Shown piece after piece: positions 1 through 7,463 of a stretch of 64,000 nt of DNA. Made by a program: the position numbers and the translations under genes. Each line of letters starts with the position of its first letter. Position 1 is the first letter of the stretch. Under the pieces are notes generated by a model. The model searched no databases. It was given only the letters and a program-made list of their open reading frames with translations, and was not told where the DNA came from. Origin of the DNA: M3007 sp031425035 (GTDB lineage Bacteria; Bacteroidota; Bacteroidia; Chitinophagales; Saprospiraceae); contig JANPIN010000100.1 of the NCBI GenBank assembly GCA_031425035.1, forward strand, positions 3,167 to 67,166, written 5' to 3'.

Positions 1-315
1 TCGGTTACCATATACTTCATGGGCGACCAATGCGTGGAACCTTCCATTTTCGTACCGAAGGCCTTTACGCCGAATAAGGATGGCAACAACGACTTCTTCA
101 TCGTACGCGGCGTGAACATCACCGAACTGTACATGGTGGTCTGGGATCGCTGGGGAGAGAAGGTCTACGAAACTACCGATATTCGGGCCGATGGCTGGGA
201 CGGAACCTATCAGGGCGCCTCGCTTACGCCGGATGCCTATGCCTGGTACGTGAAAGCGACCTGCGGCAATGGTGCAGTGTATGAGAAGAAAGGCAACGTG
301 ACGTTGTTGAAATAA
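1..315 (+). CDS. C-terminal end of a secreted/adhesin-type protein with a gliding-motility-associated (CHU_C-like) domain (5' end outside window)
   Basis: The reading frame is open from base 1 and stops at 313-315, so only the last 104 residues are present. They match the gliding-motility-associated C-terminal domain of Bacteroidota: a start like 'FVPKAFTPNKDGNNDFF', then 'VVWDRWGEKVYET', then 'WDGTYQG' and a last strand ending near 'GNVTLLK'. In this family the domain sits at the end of very large secreted or surface proteins and serves as a type IX secretion signal. The function of the missing upstream part cannot be told. A terminator hairpin follows 24 bases after the stop. Confidence 0.88.
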   Translation, partial: SVTIYFMGDQCVEPSIFVPKAFTPNKDGNNDFFIVRGVNITELYMVVWDRWGEKVYETTDIRADGWDGTYQGASLTPDAYAWYVKATCGNGAVYEKKGNVTLLK

Positions 316-338
316 AACTTGCGGTTTTTAGATATAGA

Positions 339-378
339 ACCCCTGCTGACATCGGAGCGATGTTGGTGGGGTTTTTTT
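339..378 (+). terminator. Rho-independent terminator after the CHU_C-domain gene
   Basis: A stem of about 14 bp with one or two mismatches (ACCCC..ACATC at 339-353 against GATGTTGG..GGGT at 359-372) has a 5-base loop and is followed by seven T. It lies just after the stop of the preceding gene on the same strand. Confidence 0.8.
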
Positions 379-416
379 AATGATTTAATACAACTAACGT
401 AACTAGTTACATATAA

Positions 417-566
417 TTTATCTATATAAATGTGTTGCGGTGGTTAGCGTCTGAGATGTCTTTCGACGAAATAATAGCTGACTTCCCGGAACTTAACAGA
501 GCGGATCTGGTAGCTGCTCTGGAGTTCGCCGCTATGCGTCAGCAACGAACGGCTATTGCTGCTTAG
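417..566 (+). pseudogene. DUF433 antitoxin remnant, 5'-truncated
   Basis: From 417 the frame reads FIYINVLRWLASEMSF, then DEIIADFPELNRADLVAALE, then FAA, and stops at 564-566. 'VLRWLASxMS-xEEIxxDFPEL-xxxDxxAALxFAA' is the typical C-terminal half of DUF433 (VapB-like antitoxin) proteins. An in-frame TAA at 414-416 removes the N-terminal half, and no usable start precedes the conserved block; an internal ATG at 456 would give only 36 residues. I read it as a decayed antitoxin. DUF433 genes usually sit beside a PIN-like DUF5615 toxin, but I could not recognise one downstream. Confidence 0.6.
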
Positions 567-795
567 CTGTTCCATGAAATGCAGAGTTGATACAAGCTTT
601 TGTTGAAGATTCTATCCAGGATTGTTTGGAGATTTATGGATAGTATGTCCTAGTCGTCGACCAAGTGACAATTTTGTGCATTGTCGCATTCCCCTCTGCA
701 TCTTGACGGTACTTGCCTATTTTCAAGCAGGCATTTATACCTAGTTTTGCTCTACGGAACAAGACTATATACATCGTCATTCATCAACCTGTACC
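567..795. other. Non-coding stretch, nothing recognised
   Basis: This follows the DUF433 remnant and precedes the VOC gene. All frames carry stops. I found no toxin partner, RNA gene or clear promoter. It may be further debris of the same toxin-antitoxin locus. Confidence 0.4.
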
Positions 796-1254
796 ATGCA
801 AAAAATAACCACCTTCCTTACCTACAACGACCAGGCCGAGGAAGCCGTCAACCTCTACGTATCGGTTTTTAAAAACGCCCGCGTCGTCAACTGGATGCGC
901 ATGGGTGAGCAGGGACCGGTCATGAGCGCAACTTTTGAGATTGAAGGCCAGCAGTTTATCGCGCTGAATGGCGGTCCGTCCTTCCGTTTTGCCCAGGGCA
1001 TTTCGCTTTTTGTTCACTGCGAAACCCAGGCCGAAATCGACGAACTATGGGAGAAATTATCTGCCGGCGGCGAGCCCGGACAGTGCGGCTGGCTGAAGGA
1101 TAAATTTGGCGTAAGCTGGCAGATCGTCCCGCCGGTGCTGGGCAAACTTCTGGGAGATCCCAACCGGGCAAAGGCCAAAAAGGTCATGGATGCCATGCTG
1201 CAAATGCATAAACTGGACATCGCTACGCTACAGTCCGCTTATGAACAGGGCTGA
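796..1254 (+). CDS. VOC family protein, PhnB-like
   Basis: A 152-residue protein of the vicinal oxygen chelate/glyoxalase fold, PhnB-like subgroup (older databases label it '3-demethylubiquinone-9 3-methyltransferase'). Visible hallmarks are the N-terminal 'ITTFLTYNDQAEEAVNLYVSVF', the strand 'FEIEGQQFIALNGGPSFRF', and the C-terminal 'WLKDKFGVSWQIVPPVL' followed by a helix with 'KVMDAMLQMHKLD'. Length fits the family. Substrate is unknown for nearly all members. It appears to be a single gene, 3 bases tail-to-tail from the DUF3810 gene on the other strand. Confidence 0.85.
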   Translation: MQKITTFLTYNDQAEEAVNLYVSVFKNARVVNWMRMGEQGPVMSATFEIEGQQFIALNGGPSFRFAQGISLFVHCETQAEIDELWEKLSAGGEPGQCGWLKDKFGVSWQIVPPVLGKLLGDPNRAKAKKVMDAMLQMHKLDIATLQSAYEQG

Positions 1255-1257
1255 AAT

Positions 1258-2361
1258 TTAAAGAACCGGCGCCACCCGGGCGCGTTTCCAGGCCTGGACC
1301 AGTAACAGCATCTCGTCATAATTCCCCATGCCGGATTCAATGCCCTGCGCTTTCAAATAGTTATCGTACACCTCGTAACGGAGGGATGGCGCCAGTTCGC
1401 TATACTTAGCTTGCTGCCGGTGAATGGCCTGATCATCCCCCAGTATGCCCAGTGGTATGGTCGGTCGGAATTCGTGCTTGTACCGTACCGGGTCATTCCT
1501 GCGGCAGGCACGCACCAGCATACTCCAGTAACTCAAACGGGCACAATATGCGATGTAGGCGTTCGGATGTACCGCGCAGGCCGCATACGCGATGAAATTG
1601 CAGACACCTTCATCACAGAAACCGTAGCCATGACTCATCTCATGGGCCATGGCCGGCATTTTACGGAGCGGATGCAGACCGGATTCCACATTGCCCTCGC
1701 CGACAAAAGGCCAGTATATACCGGAAGCGCCGAACTTGAACAGCAAACCTGCCGGTAACAGCAAACGCCCGCGAACCGCACCATGCACCGGAAATTTTTC
1801 CTGTACCAGCCATTTCTCCACGGCTGCGCGAACGGTTATTTCCGTAGCCGGCGGCCAAAATCGTTCGTCGCTGAGGGCGGCGGTATCGTTGCCCACAAGA
1901 CTGGTCCGGAGGGAGTCCAGCAAGTAGGTCTCCGTTTCCAGATCGCGCCATAGGGTAGTTGAATCCAGCGCTTGCAGCTGCAGGTGGAGTTGGGTTTTAA
2001 ATGGAACGCGCGCATAGTTAAAACCCCATAACCAAAAGAAAGACCCCACCACTAATCCGGCAAACCCAGCTAGCCTAAACAGCCAGAAACGCAGCTTAGG
2101 CCAGAAACCAGGGAGCTTCGGAACACGCCGGTAAATCAGGATCCAAAAGACGATGACGCCTATCCAGAACAGGTAAAAGGCAGGGAAGGGCAGCCATCCG
2201 AGGCTGCCGCTAAATCCCAGGCGAATGAGCTGAAAAAGGCCTCGGCTATACCAATGTTCGACAAATTCGGGCTGGTAGTGCGCACCGAAATTGAGCAGTA
2301 AAGTAGCTATACCAAAGATTATCCAGGCGCCCGGGGAAAGCAGGTGTTTCAAATTTCCCAT
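1258..2361 (-). CDS. DUF3810 family membrane protein with HExxH motif
   Basis: A 367-residue protein from the ATG at 2361; a GTG at 2442 would add 27 unconvincing residues. Three hydrophobic segments in the first 120 residues anchor it in the inner membrane, followed by a soluble part. Near residue 240 is 'MAHEMSHGYGF', an HExxH zinc-peptidase signature, followed by 'DEGVCNFIAYAAC', which could provide the third ligand. DUF3810 is a Bacteroidota/Firmicutes family of unknown substrate whose layout suggests a membrane-bound metalloprotease. The protease activity is inferred from the motif only. Confidence 0.8.
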   Translation of the reverse strand: MGNLKHLLSPGAWIIFGIATLLLNFGAHYQPEFVEHWYSRGLFQLIRLGFSGSLGWLPFPAFYLFWIGVIVFWILIYRRVPKLPGFWPKLRFWLFRLAGFAGLVVGSFFWLWGFNYARVPFKTQLHLQLQALDSTTLWRDLETETYLLDSLRTSLVGNDTAALSDERFWPPATEITVRAAVEKWLVQEKFPVHGAVRGRLLLPAGLLFKFGASGIYWPFVGEGNVESGLHPLRKMPAMAHEMSHGYGFCDEGVCNFIAYAACAVHPNAYIAYCARLSYWSMLVRACRRNDPVRYKHEFRPTIPLGILGDDQAIHRQQAKYSELAPSLRYEVYDNYLKAQGIESGMGNYDEMLLLVQAWKRARVAPVL

Positions 2362-2532
2362 GTGGAAGCGGTAAACGGTTTTGTCCGCTATTGGCTTCAA
2401 GGTACGCCAGGAGGAAGAAATGCATGTCCACCTTAATGCCACTTTAAAACCTGAACGCAGGGATGGACGATCGGCAAGTTTAAATGAAATAAAAAATCAG
2501 GTTCGGTTTAGGGTTTAGGTATGAAATTAATT

Positions 2533-2540
2533 TACCTTTG
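2533..2540 (+). promoter_or_regulatory. Bacteroidota -7 box (TACCTTTG)
   Basis: TACCTTTG fits the TAnnTTTG consensus. T-rich TTTA elements lie upstream at 2507-2510 and 2514-2517, but neither is a clean TTTG. Transcription would start near 2547, just before the small frame at 2558. Confidence 0.45.
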
Positions 2541-2557
2541 TTGAGGCTTTTGCCAAT

Positions 2558-2647
2558 ATGATTGAACAAAAGTTTAACAAAATTGTCTTTTTCCTTTTTC
2601 GGTTACCATTTGGTTTGCTATCCGGCCTTCCTATCAGATTCATTTAA
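2558..2647 (+). CDS. Possible 29-residue hydrophobic peptide (or small RNA)
   Basis: ATG to TAA encodes 29 residues beginning MIEQKFNKIV and continuing FFLFRLPFGLLSGLPIRFI, enough for one membrane segment with basic residues. A -7 box lies 18 bases upstream and a strong terminator starts 6 bases after the stop, so promoter, frame and terminator form a compact unit of about 145 bases. No ribosome binding site stands out, which is normal in this phylum. The peptide is not recognised. The unit could equally be a non-coding small RNA. Confidence 0.35.
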   Translation: MIEQKFNKIVFFLFRLPFGLLSGLPIRFI

Positions 2648-2652
2648 TCAGA

Positions 2653-2689
2653 AAACGCACCACTTCCAATTGTCCGGGGTGGTGCGTTT
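2653..2689 (+). terminator. Strong hairpin terminator, AAACGC/GCGTTT stem
   Basis: Perfect 11-bp stem AAACGCACCAC (2653-2663) and GTGGTGCGTTT (2679-2689) with a 15-base loop, followed by a T-rich run. The stem sequence nearly matches the terminator after the fasciclin gene. From here to 2878 (189 bases) I see only AT-rich leader sequence with no clear promoter box. Confidence 0.75.
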
Positions 2690-2878
2690 ATTTATCCTTT
2701 TCGCCCTGTTAGAACAAGAAATTGGTCTCGCCAATCTACACGGCATCTACAGGAAGCAGCAAATTGTCCAATTTTAGCATTTTCCAGGTTTGATTAAAAT
2801 TTGGTTGAACCCTGAATGGCGGTTTTCGTTTAATGTTTCATTCTCATTTCAATCAAACGTTAAACAAAATTTTTTAAA

Positions 2879-3919
2879 ATGAAAACCTTCACCAAGATTA
2901 ACCCATTTACCCGCCTGGCCTCCGTAGCCGCTCTTTTCCTGCTCGGTTTTACGGCCTGCCAAAAAGAAAACCTAATCACCCCGGAACAGCCGGCAACCGA
3001 CAGTAATACTCTGGTAGGTGATCGCAGCGCCAACACCGTGGTCGATATTGCGGTTTCCAACCCGGATTTCAGTACGCTGGTGGCAGCTGTGCTGAAAACA
3101 GGGCAAGCCGGTTTGCTGAGCGCTGATAATCTCAACGCCACGGTTTTCGCCCCAACCAATGCGGCTTTTGCCCAGTTGCCGGCGCCTTTTAACAATGCCG
3201 CCAACATCAATGCTATTACGGACCAGTTGACGATCAATACCCTGCGTCAGGTGATCCGCTACCACGTATCACCCGGTAAGAAGACGGCAGCCGTGCTGAC
3301 CAACGGATCTTACGGCACCCTGAAAAATGCAGCGACGCCTAATGACAACCTGCTCTATGTAGGTCGTACACTGGCCGGCGACGTGTACATTAACGGCGTA
3401 TCGAAAGTCGTTGCTGCGGATATTCAGGCCAGCAACGGTACGATCCACGTCATCGATCAGGTGCTTTTCTATCCGACCAAGGATGTCGGCCAGATCGCGA
3501 TCGCCAACGGTAACTTCAAGGCCCTGGTAGCGGCCCTCCAGAAAACCGGTCTGGCCAGTACTTTCCTACAGCCCAGCGGTAATTTCACTGTTTTTGCCCC
3601 CACCGATGCTGCTTTTGCCCAGTTGCCGGCGCCTTTGAACAATGCCCAGAACATTAAAGGCATCACAGACGCGGCAACGATCAACACGCTGCGCAGTGTG
3701 CTGTTATACCACGTAATCGGGGCCCGCGTATTTTCCGTAGATCTGCGGGAAGGCATTCAACCGGCTACGCTGCTGGCCGGCAAAAAAGTAAATATCAGTC
3801 TGATGAGCGGCGCTACAGTCAAAGGCGACGGCAATTCAACACCTTCCAATATCGTCATTACTAATCTTTTAGCGCGCAATGGCGTCATCCACGTGATCGA
3901 TCAGGTGCTGCTCCCTTAA
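2879..3919 (+). CDS. Lipoprotein with two fasciclin (FAS1) domains
   Basis: 346 residues. A signal peptide ends in the lipobox LGFTAC, with Cys27 as lipidation site, so it should be anchored on the outer membrane or cell surface. Two FAS1 domains follow, about 50-200 and 203-346. Each has a start like 'VVDIAVSNPDFSTLVAAV' or 'VGQIAIANGNFKALVAAL', the core 'FAPTxAAFAQLP', and the closing 'HVIDQVL'. FAS1 domains act in cell adhesion or matrix binding; the ligand here is unknown. A 26-base stretch is identical between the two domains (3164-3189 and 3611-3636), pointing to recent duplication or gene conversion. It has its own terminator and looks monocistronic. Confidence 0.9.
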   Translation: MKTFTKINPFTRLASVAALFLLGFTACQKENLITPEQPATDSNTLVGDRSANTVVDIAVSNPDFSTLVAAVLKTGQAGLLSADNLNATVFAPTNAAFAQLPAPFNNAANINAITDQLTINTLRQVIRYHVSPGKKTAAVLTNGSYGTLKNAATPNDNLLYVGRTLAGDVYINGVSKVVAADIQASNGTIHVIDQVLFYPTKDVGQIAIANGNFKALVAALQKTGLASTFLQPSGNFTVFAPTDAAFAQLPAPLNNAQNIKGITDAATINTLRSVLLYHVIGARVFSVDLREGIQPATLLAGKKVNISLMSGATVKGDGNSTPSNIVITNLLARNGVIHVIDQVLLP

Positions 3920-3934
3920 TACGGTTTTAAAATA

Positions 3935-3980
3935 AAACGCGCCACATCGAGCAAGTCGAGGTGGCGCGTTTCTATTTTCA
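3935..3980 (+). terminator. Terminator after the fasciclin gene, probably bidirectional
   Basis: Perfect 11-bp stem AAACGCGCCAC (3935-3945) and GTGGCGCGTTT (3961-3971), 15-base loop, then TCTATTTT. It lies between the rightward fasciclin gene and the leftward nusB stop, and A/T runs on both sides would let it serve both. Confidence 0.8.
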
Positions 3981-3994
3981 GGCAGGAGGCGGAA

Positions 3995-4930
3995 TTATTC
4001 AATCAAACCCCGGCCTTCCTTGACAATTTTCTCTTCTTTCATCAACTTTTTCATCAGGCGATCCAGAATGCCGTTGATGAAGTCCTTGCTCTTGTCGGTG
4101 GAGTAGACCTTGGAAATTTCCACAAACTCATTGAGCGTCACTTTGGTCGGAATAGTCGGGAAATACAGCAACTCGCTAAGGGCCATTTTCAGCATGATCA
4201 TGTCCAGCACAGCCACGCGTTCGGCATCCCAGTTCTTGAGGGTCGGTTCAATATGTTCGAGCAGGGCGCTGTCTTCCTGGCAGGTTTTGCGCAGCAGTTC
4301 CAGGCCGAATTCGCGTACGGTTTCATCGGCAGGCTCAAACTCCTTGTAGAATTCGCCGGTTGCCGGCAGGGCCTTCAGCGTTTTTTTCATAGCGCCAACC
4401 ACCAGGGACTCATCGTCCTGCCAGTTGTTGAAACGATCTTCCGTCATTTCCACGAACAGGTCATGGTTGATCAGGAAACGATAAACTTCCAGTAAAAACT
4501 TGTTGGTTTCTTCGTTGGTCGGCGTTTCCAGGGCCTGATAAGCCTTGTACTCCGGAGATTCGCAGAGCGCCTGGTAGAGGGTGCGAAGATGATCTTCGTC
4601 CAGGTTTTCCTGCGCGTGGTACTTGGTCACGATGTTCAGGAACTGGGTATGATTAGCCAGGCTCTGGACGGACGGATTCTGATATAAACGGGGAATGAAC
4701 ACTTTGTCGTCGTCGGAAGGCAGGTATTTCGCGGCCCGGTTGAGGGCATCTTTCTCGGCGTACTGCGTGACCTTCAGCAGCAAATGCAACTGGAAAATAT
4801 ACAGTTCATAGGCTTTCCAGATGCCTTCGTTGTAATCTTTGGCCAGATCAGTGAACGACAACTGTTCGTCCCGATTGAGCATGTACAACAACTGCATGAC
4901 CTTAATACGGACGCTGCGACGACTAAGCAT
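3995..4930 (-). CDS. nusB: Transcription antitermination factor NusB, long Bacteroidota form
   Basis: 311 residues, about twice the length of E. coli NusB, as usual in Bacteroidota. The first residues 'MLSRRSVRIKVMQLLYM' are the NusB N-terminal signature. The conserved C-terminal part reads 'EPTLKNWDAERVAVLDMIML', then 'ELLYFPTIPTKVTLNEFVEI', and 'STDKSKDFINGILD'. The protein binds boxA RNA with NusE/S10 and supports antitermination of rRNA operons. The middle part is family-specific helical sequence. It is the most downstream gene of a leftward run and ends against the fasciclin terminator. Confidence 0.93.
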   Translation of the reverse strand: MLSRRSVRIKVMQLLYMLNRDEQLSFTDLAKDYNEGIWKAYELYIFQLHLLLKVTQYAEKDALNRAAKYLPSDDDKVFIPRLYQNPSVQSLANHTQFLNIVTKYHAQENLDEDHLRTLYQALCESPEYKAYQALETPTNEETNKFLLEVYRFLINHDLFVEMTEDRFNNWQDDESLVVGAMKKTLKALPATGEFYKEFEPADETVREFGLELLRKTCQEDSALLEHIEPTLKNWDAERVAVLDMIMLKMALSELLYFPTIPTKVTLNEFVEISKVYSTDKSKDFINGILDRLMKKLMKEEKIVKEGRGLIE

Positions 4931-4999
4931 AATATTTCAAAGGACTTTTGTGTATGATGGAATTGGCCGCAAAGAAACCAAAATTTTCAATAAGGCGCA

Positions 5000-5998
5000 T
5001 CAGATTTTTTGTTCGAGCGCAAGTTCGAGTTCCTGCTGCAGTATTTTGCGGCTGACGGGCACCACCCCGACGAACTCGCAGACTTGTCCGCCGGCCAGGT
5101 TAGAAAGCAGCGCTATGGTCGCCCAGGGCAGTCCCGCCGCCAGCCCCAGCGAGGCTACACTAATGACCGTATCGCCGGCGCCGCTCACGTCGGCAATGTT
5201 GCGGGCTTCCGTAGGGTAGAGCTGCCCTTCTCCGTTGGCGTCGAAGTACAGTCCCTGTTCGGATAAAGTGATCATTGTCAGCGTGTTCTGTAAGCGGTTG
5301 CGCAGGAAATCGACTGCCCGGCGGAGAGAACCCGCTTCCGCCTGAATGCGAAAAGGCGCGCTGTCACGGATCTCTTTCAGGTTGGGTTTGAATAAAGTTA
5401 CCCCCTGATACGCGAAGAAATTGGTCTTCTTCGGGTCCACGGTGGTGGGAATATTTCGCTTTTGCGCGGCGGCAATAACGGCGTTAATCACTGCAGGCGT
5501 GAGCACCCCTTTGTTATAATCCTGCAGGATGATCACCCGAAAATCATGGGCGTCCAGCAGGCTATTTATTTTTTTTAAAAACTGCTTTTCTTCTTCTACT
5601 TCCAGGTCGTGGGTATGTTCGCTGTCGATCCGCAGCATCTGCTGATGGTTGCCCAGTACCCGGGTTTTCACGGTGGTGCAGCGGCTCAGGGAAAAGACCA
5701 GGCCTTCGGCGGAAATACCGTTTTTCGGTAACAGCTGCTGTAAGGCCGCCCCATCGGCATCTTCTCCGACGACGCTGCAGAGGATGGGGGTAGCGCCCAG
5801 GGCCAGGATGTTCAGCGCCACGTTGGCCGCGCCGCCCAGCCGGTTTTCCGTTTTACTATGCAGGACCACCGGCACCGGCGCTTCGGGCGAAATGCGCACG
5901 ACGCTGCCGGTAAGGTATCGGTCGAGCATCACGTCGCCGACGATCAGTACGGACTGGTTTTCAAGTTTATGGAGAATTTCGACAGCGGTCAGCGACAT
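5000..5998 (-). CDS. rfaE1: PfkB-family heptose-7-phosphate kinase (RfaE domain I / HldA type)
   Basis: 332 residues of ribokinase fold. 'ILIVGDVMLDRY'-like start, 'RISPEAPVPV', 'RLGGAANVALNI', 'VDPKKTNF' and the catalytic 'VSGAGDTVI' near residue 265 are all features of D-glycero-beta-D-manno-heptose-7-phosphate kinase. It makes the bisphosphate in ADP-heptose synthesis for lipopolysaccharide core. The adenylyltransferase domain (RfaE domain II) is absent, so the second activity must be encoded elsewhere. The next gene upstream (WbqC) also belongs to families found in polysaccharide clusters. Confidence 0.88.
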   Translation of the reverse strand: MSLTAVEILHKLENQSVLIVGDVMLDRYLTGSVVRISPEAPVPVVLHSKTENRLGGAANVALNILALGATPILCSVVGEDADGAALQQLLPKNGISAEGLVFSLSRCTTVKTRVLGNHQQMLRIDSEHTHDLEVEEEKQFLKKINSLLDAHDFRVIILQDYNKGVLTPAVINAVIAAAQKRNIPTTVDPKKTNFFAYQGVTLFKPNLKEIRDSAPFRIQAEAGSLRRAVDFLRNRLQNTLTMITLSEQGLYFDANGEGQLYPTEARNIADVSGAGDTVISVASLGLAAGLPWATIALLSNLAGGQVCEFVGVVPVSRKILQQELELALEQKI

Positions 5999-6021
5999 GG
6001 AAATTAAAAAATAAATAGGGG

Positions 6022-6654
6022 TTATAAAGTTGGTTCCAGCACTTCGCCCGCCTGTTTACCGCAACAAAACAGCAGATCAAGCGCCGATAAATTGGGGATG
6101 AAACCGTGGCGCTCGCTGAATACCTGCGGATAAGGCTGGGGCTGGAAAAACGGGGGCAAAACAACAACATCTCCGGAAAAGGCGCGCCGTAAATCGTAAC
6201 CGGCCGCTATTTCTTCGGGTGGCGTATAGCTGGCGGACAAGTGCAACTGACCCGGCCAGCCGAATTTTCGCAGCAGAAAGTGCAGGATTTCCAGATTGAA
6301 ATCGAACAGGAAATCGAAGCGTTTTTCAAAAATCGCGCGCAGATCATCGTTATAATGCTCGAAATACGGCGCGTTGCCATAGGCCGTACGGATGCTGCGC
6401 CAGTGGTGCCTGGGCCACAGTTCGTCATAAGCAATGCGCACCTCCCGAACGGGCTTTTGCTGGTGTTTGCCCGTTTCCAGGGGAATACTCAGGCGTTGTA
6501 CACCATTCGGGCCGGCTATATGACAGCGGTTTCGCAGGCCGCCTTTCTGGTAATTTTCGCAGGCCTCCAGGGTGATTTCCGGGCAGGCCCAAAGCTGCGC
6601 CACCCAGGCCACGGGCGGACAGTATAAAACGGGCAGCAGCAGTCTTGTTATCAT
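6022..6654 (-). CDS. WbqC family protein
   Basis: 210 residues. The sequence 'NYQKGGLRNRCHIAGPNGVQ' and 'LSIPLE', the later 'WRSIRTAYGNAPYFEHY', and 'LLRKFGW' match the WbqC-like family, named from O-antigen clusters and found widely in Bacteroidota. The enzymatic role is not established. Its start overlaps the stop of the TraB-like gene by ATGA (6651-6654), and rfaE1 follows 23 bases later, so the three are probably translated from one message. Confidence 0.82.
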   Translation of the reverse strand: MITRLLLPVLYCPPVAWVAQLWACPEITLEACENYQKGGLRNRCHIAGPNGVQRLSIPLETGKHQQKPVREVRIAYDELWPRHHWRSIRTAYGNAPYFEHYNDDLRAIFEKRFDFLFDFNLEILHFLLRKFGWPGQLHLSASYTPPEEIAAGYDLRRAFSGDVVVLPPFFQPQPYPQVFSERHGFIPNLSALDLLFCCGKQAGEVLEPTL

Positions 6655-7463
6655 GTCGGGTCCGTTAAAACCGGCGCCAGTACCGGCCGTACTTTAAAAC
6701 CGGCTTTTTTCAGCAGACGCAACATCCCTTTTTGCCCGGCCAGGTGTCCGGCACCCACCGCGCAAAAGAGCGGCTGCGACTGGGCAATTTCGGTGAAACG
6801 CTTCGTCATGAGTACATTACGGTCGTATAACAGCACCCGGCGCAACCCTTTGGCGTCCTTTTTGGCCGATTGATAGAGCTTTTGCAAATCGCCGGTGACG
6901 TATAAGCCCATCATTTTTTGCAGGCGCCGCCGTTGCCGTCCGAAGTTTTTAAGCAGCCAGGTTAGACTTTGCAGATGCTGTTCCAGGCTTATGTTGCGCA
7001 GCGTCTCGAGTTGTTCGTTAAACGTCTCCACGCCGGTGCATTGTTTGCCGGTCTTCTGCGCCGCATACCACAGCGTTTCATCGAGCGAATGAGCGGCCTC
7101 CTCGGCCATGAAGGCGCCGGTCAGGGCCGTACTGACGAGCATAGGATGCTGGAAACGCAGCATTTCGGCGGGTACACCCAGCCGTTTGCGGGCATAGCGG
7201 TCCAGGTTTTTCCAGGCCCCACGCGGCAGCAACTGATCGAGCGAAGTGCCTTCTGGAAGGCGTAATACATCGGCGACGGCGACGCTATCGGTGTCGGAAA
7301 AATCAAATTCAGTGGCGAATACGGCACATTCAGCCAGGTGGCGCAGGGCCAGATCGAGCCAGCCGAAGGCCCGGGCATCGCGCACGTGCATGGTTCCAAA
7401 CAAATACGATGGGGGCCCGCCGTTAGCGGGACTGATTTGCCAGAGCAGGGAATTCTTGGTCAT
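6651..7463 (-). CDS. TraB/GumN family protein
   Basis: 270 residues from the ATG at 7463; a longer reading from 7505 exists, but 7463 creates the ATGA overlap used by its neighbours. 'LLWQISPANGGPPSYLFGTMH' (family start), an acidic 'ATEFDF' strand, and 'MTKRFTEIAQSQPLFCAVGAGHLAGQ' near the end are TraB/GumN (PF01963) signatures. Conserved GxxH and E residues are compatible with a metalloprotease-like fold, as proposed for the Tiki/TraB superfamily. No signal peptide is visible, unlike many relatives. Substrate unknown. Confidence 0.85.
   Translation of the reverse strand: MTKNSLLWQISPANGGPPSYLFGTMHVRDARAFGWLDLALRHLAECAVFATEFDFSDTDSVAVADVLRLPEGTSLDQLLPRGAWKNLDRYARKRLGVPAEMLRFQHPMLVSTALTGAFMAEEAAHSLDETLWYAAQKTGKQCTGVETFNEQLETLRNISLEQHLQSLTWLLKNFGRQRRRLQKMMGLYVTGDLQKLYQSAKKDAKGLRRVLLYDRNVLMTKRFTEIAQSQPLFCAVGAGHLAGQKGMLRLLKKAGFKVRPVLAPVLTDPT

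Noticed and set aside
2562..2777. A 71-residue frame (another phase) over the small promoter-terminator unit
   Set aside because: It runs through the strong terminator hairpin, which a real gene would hardly contain.
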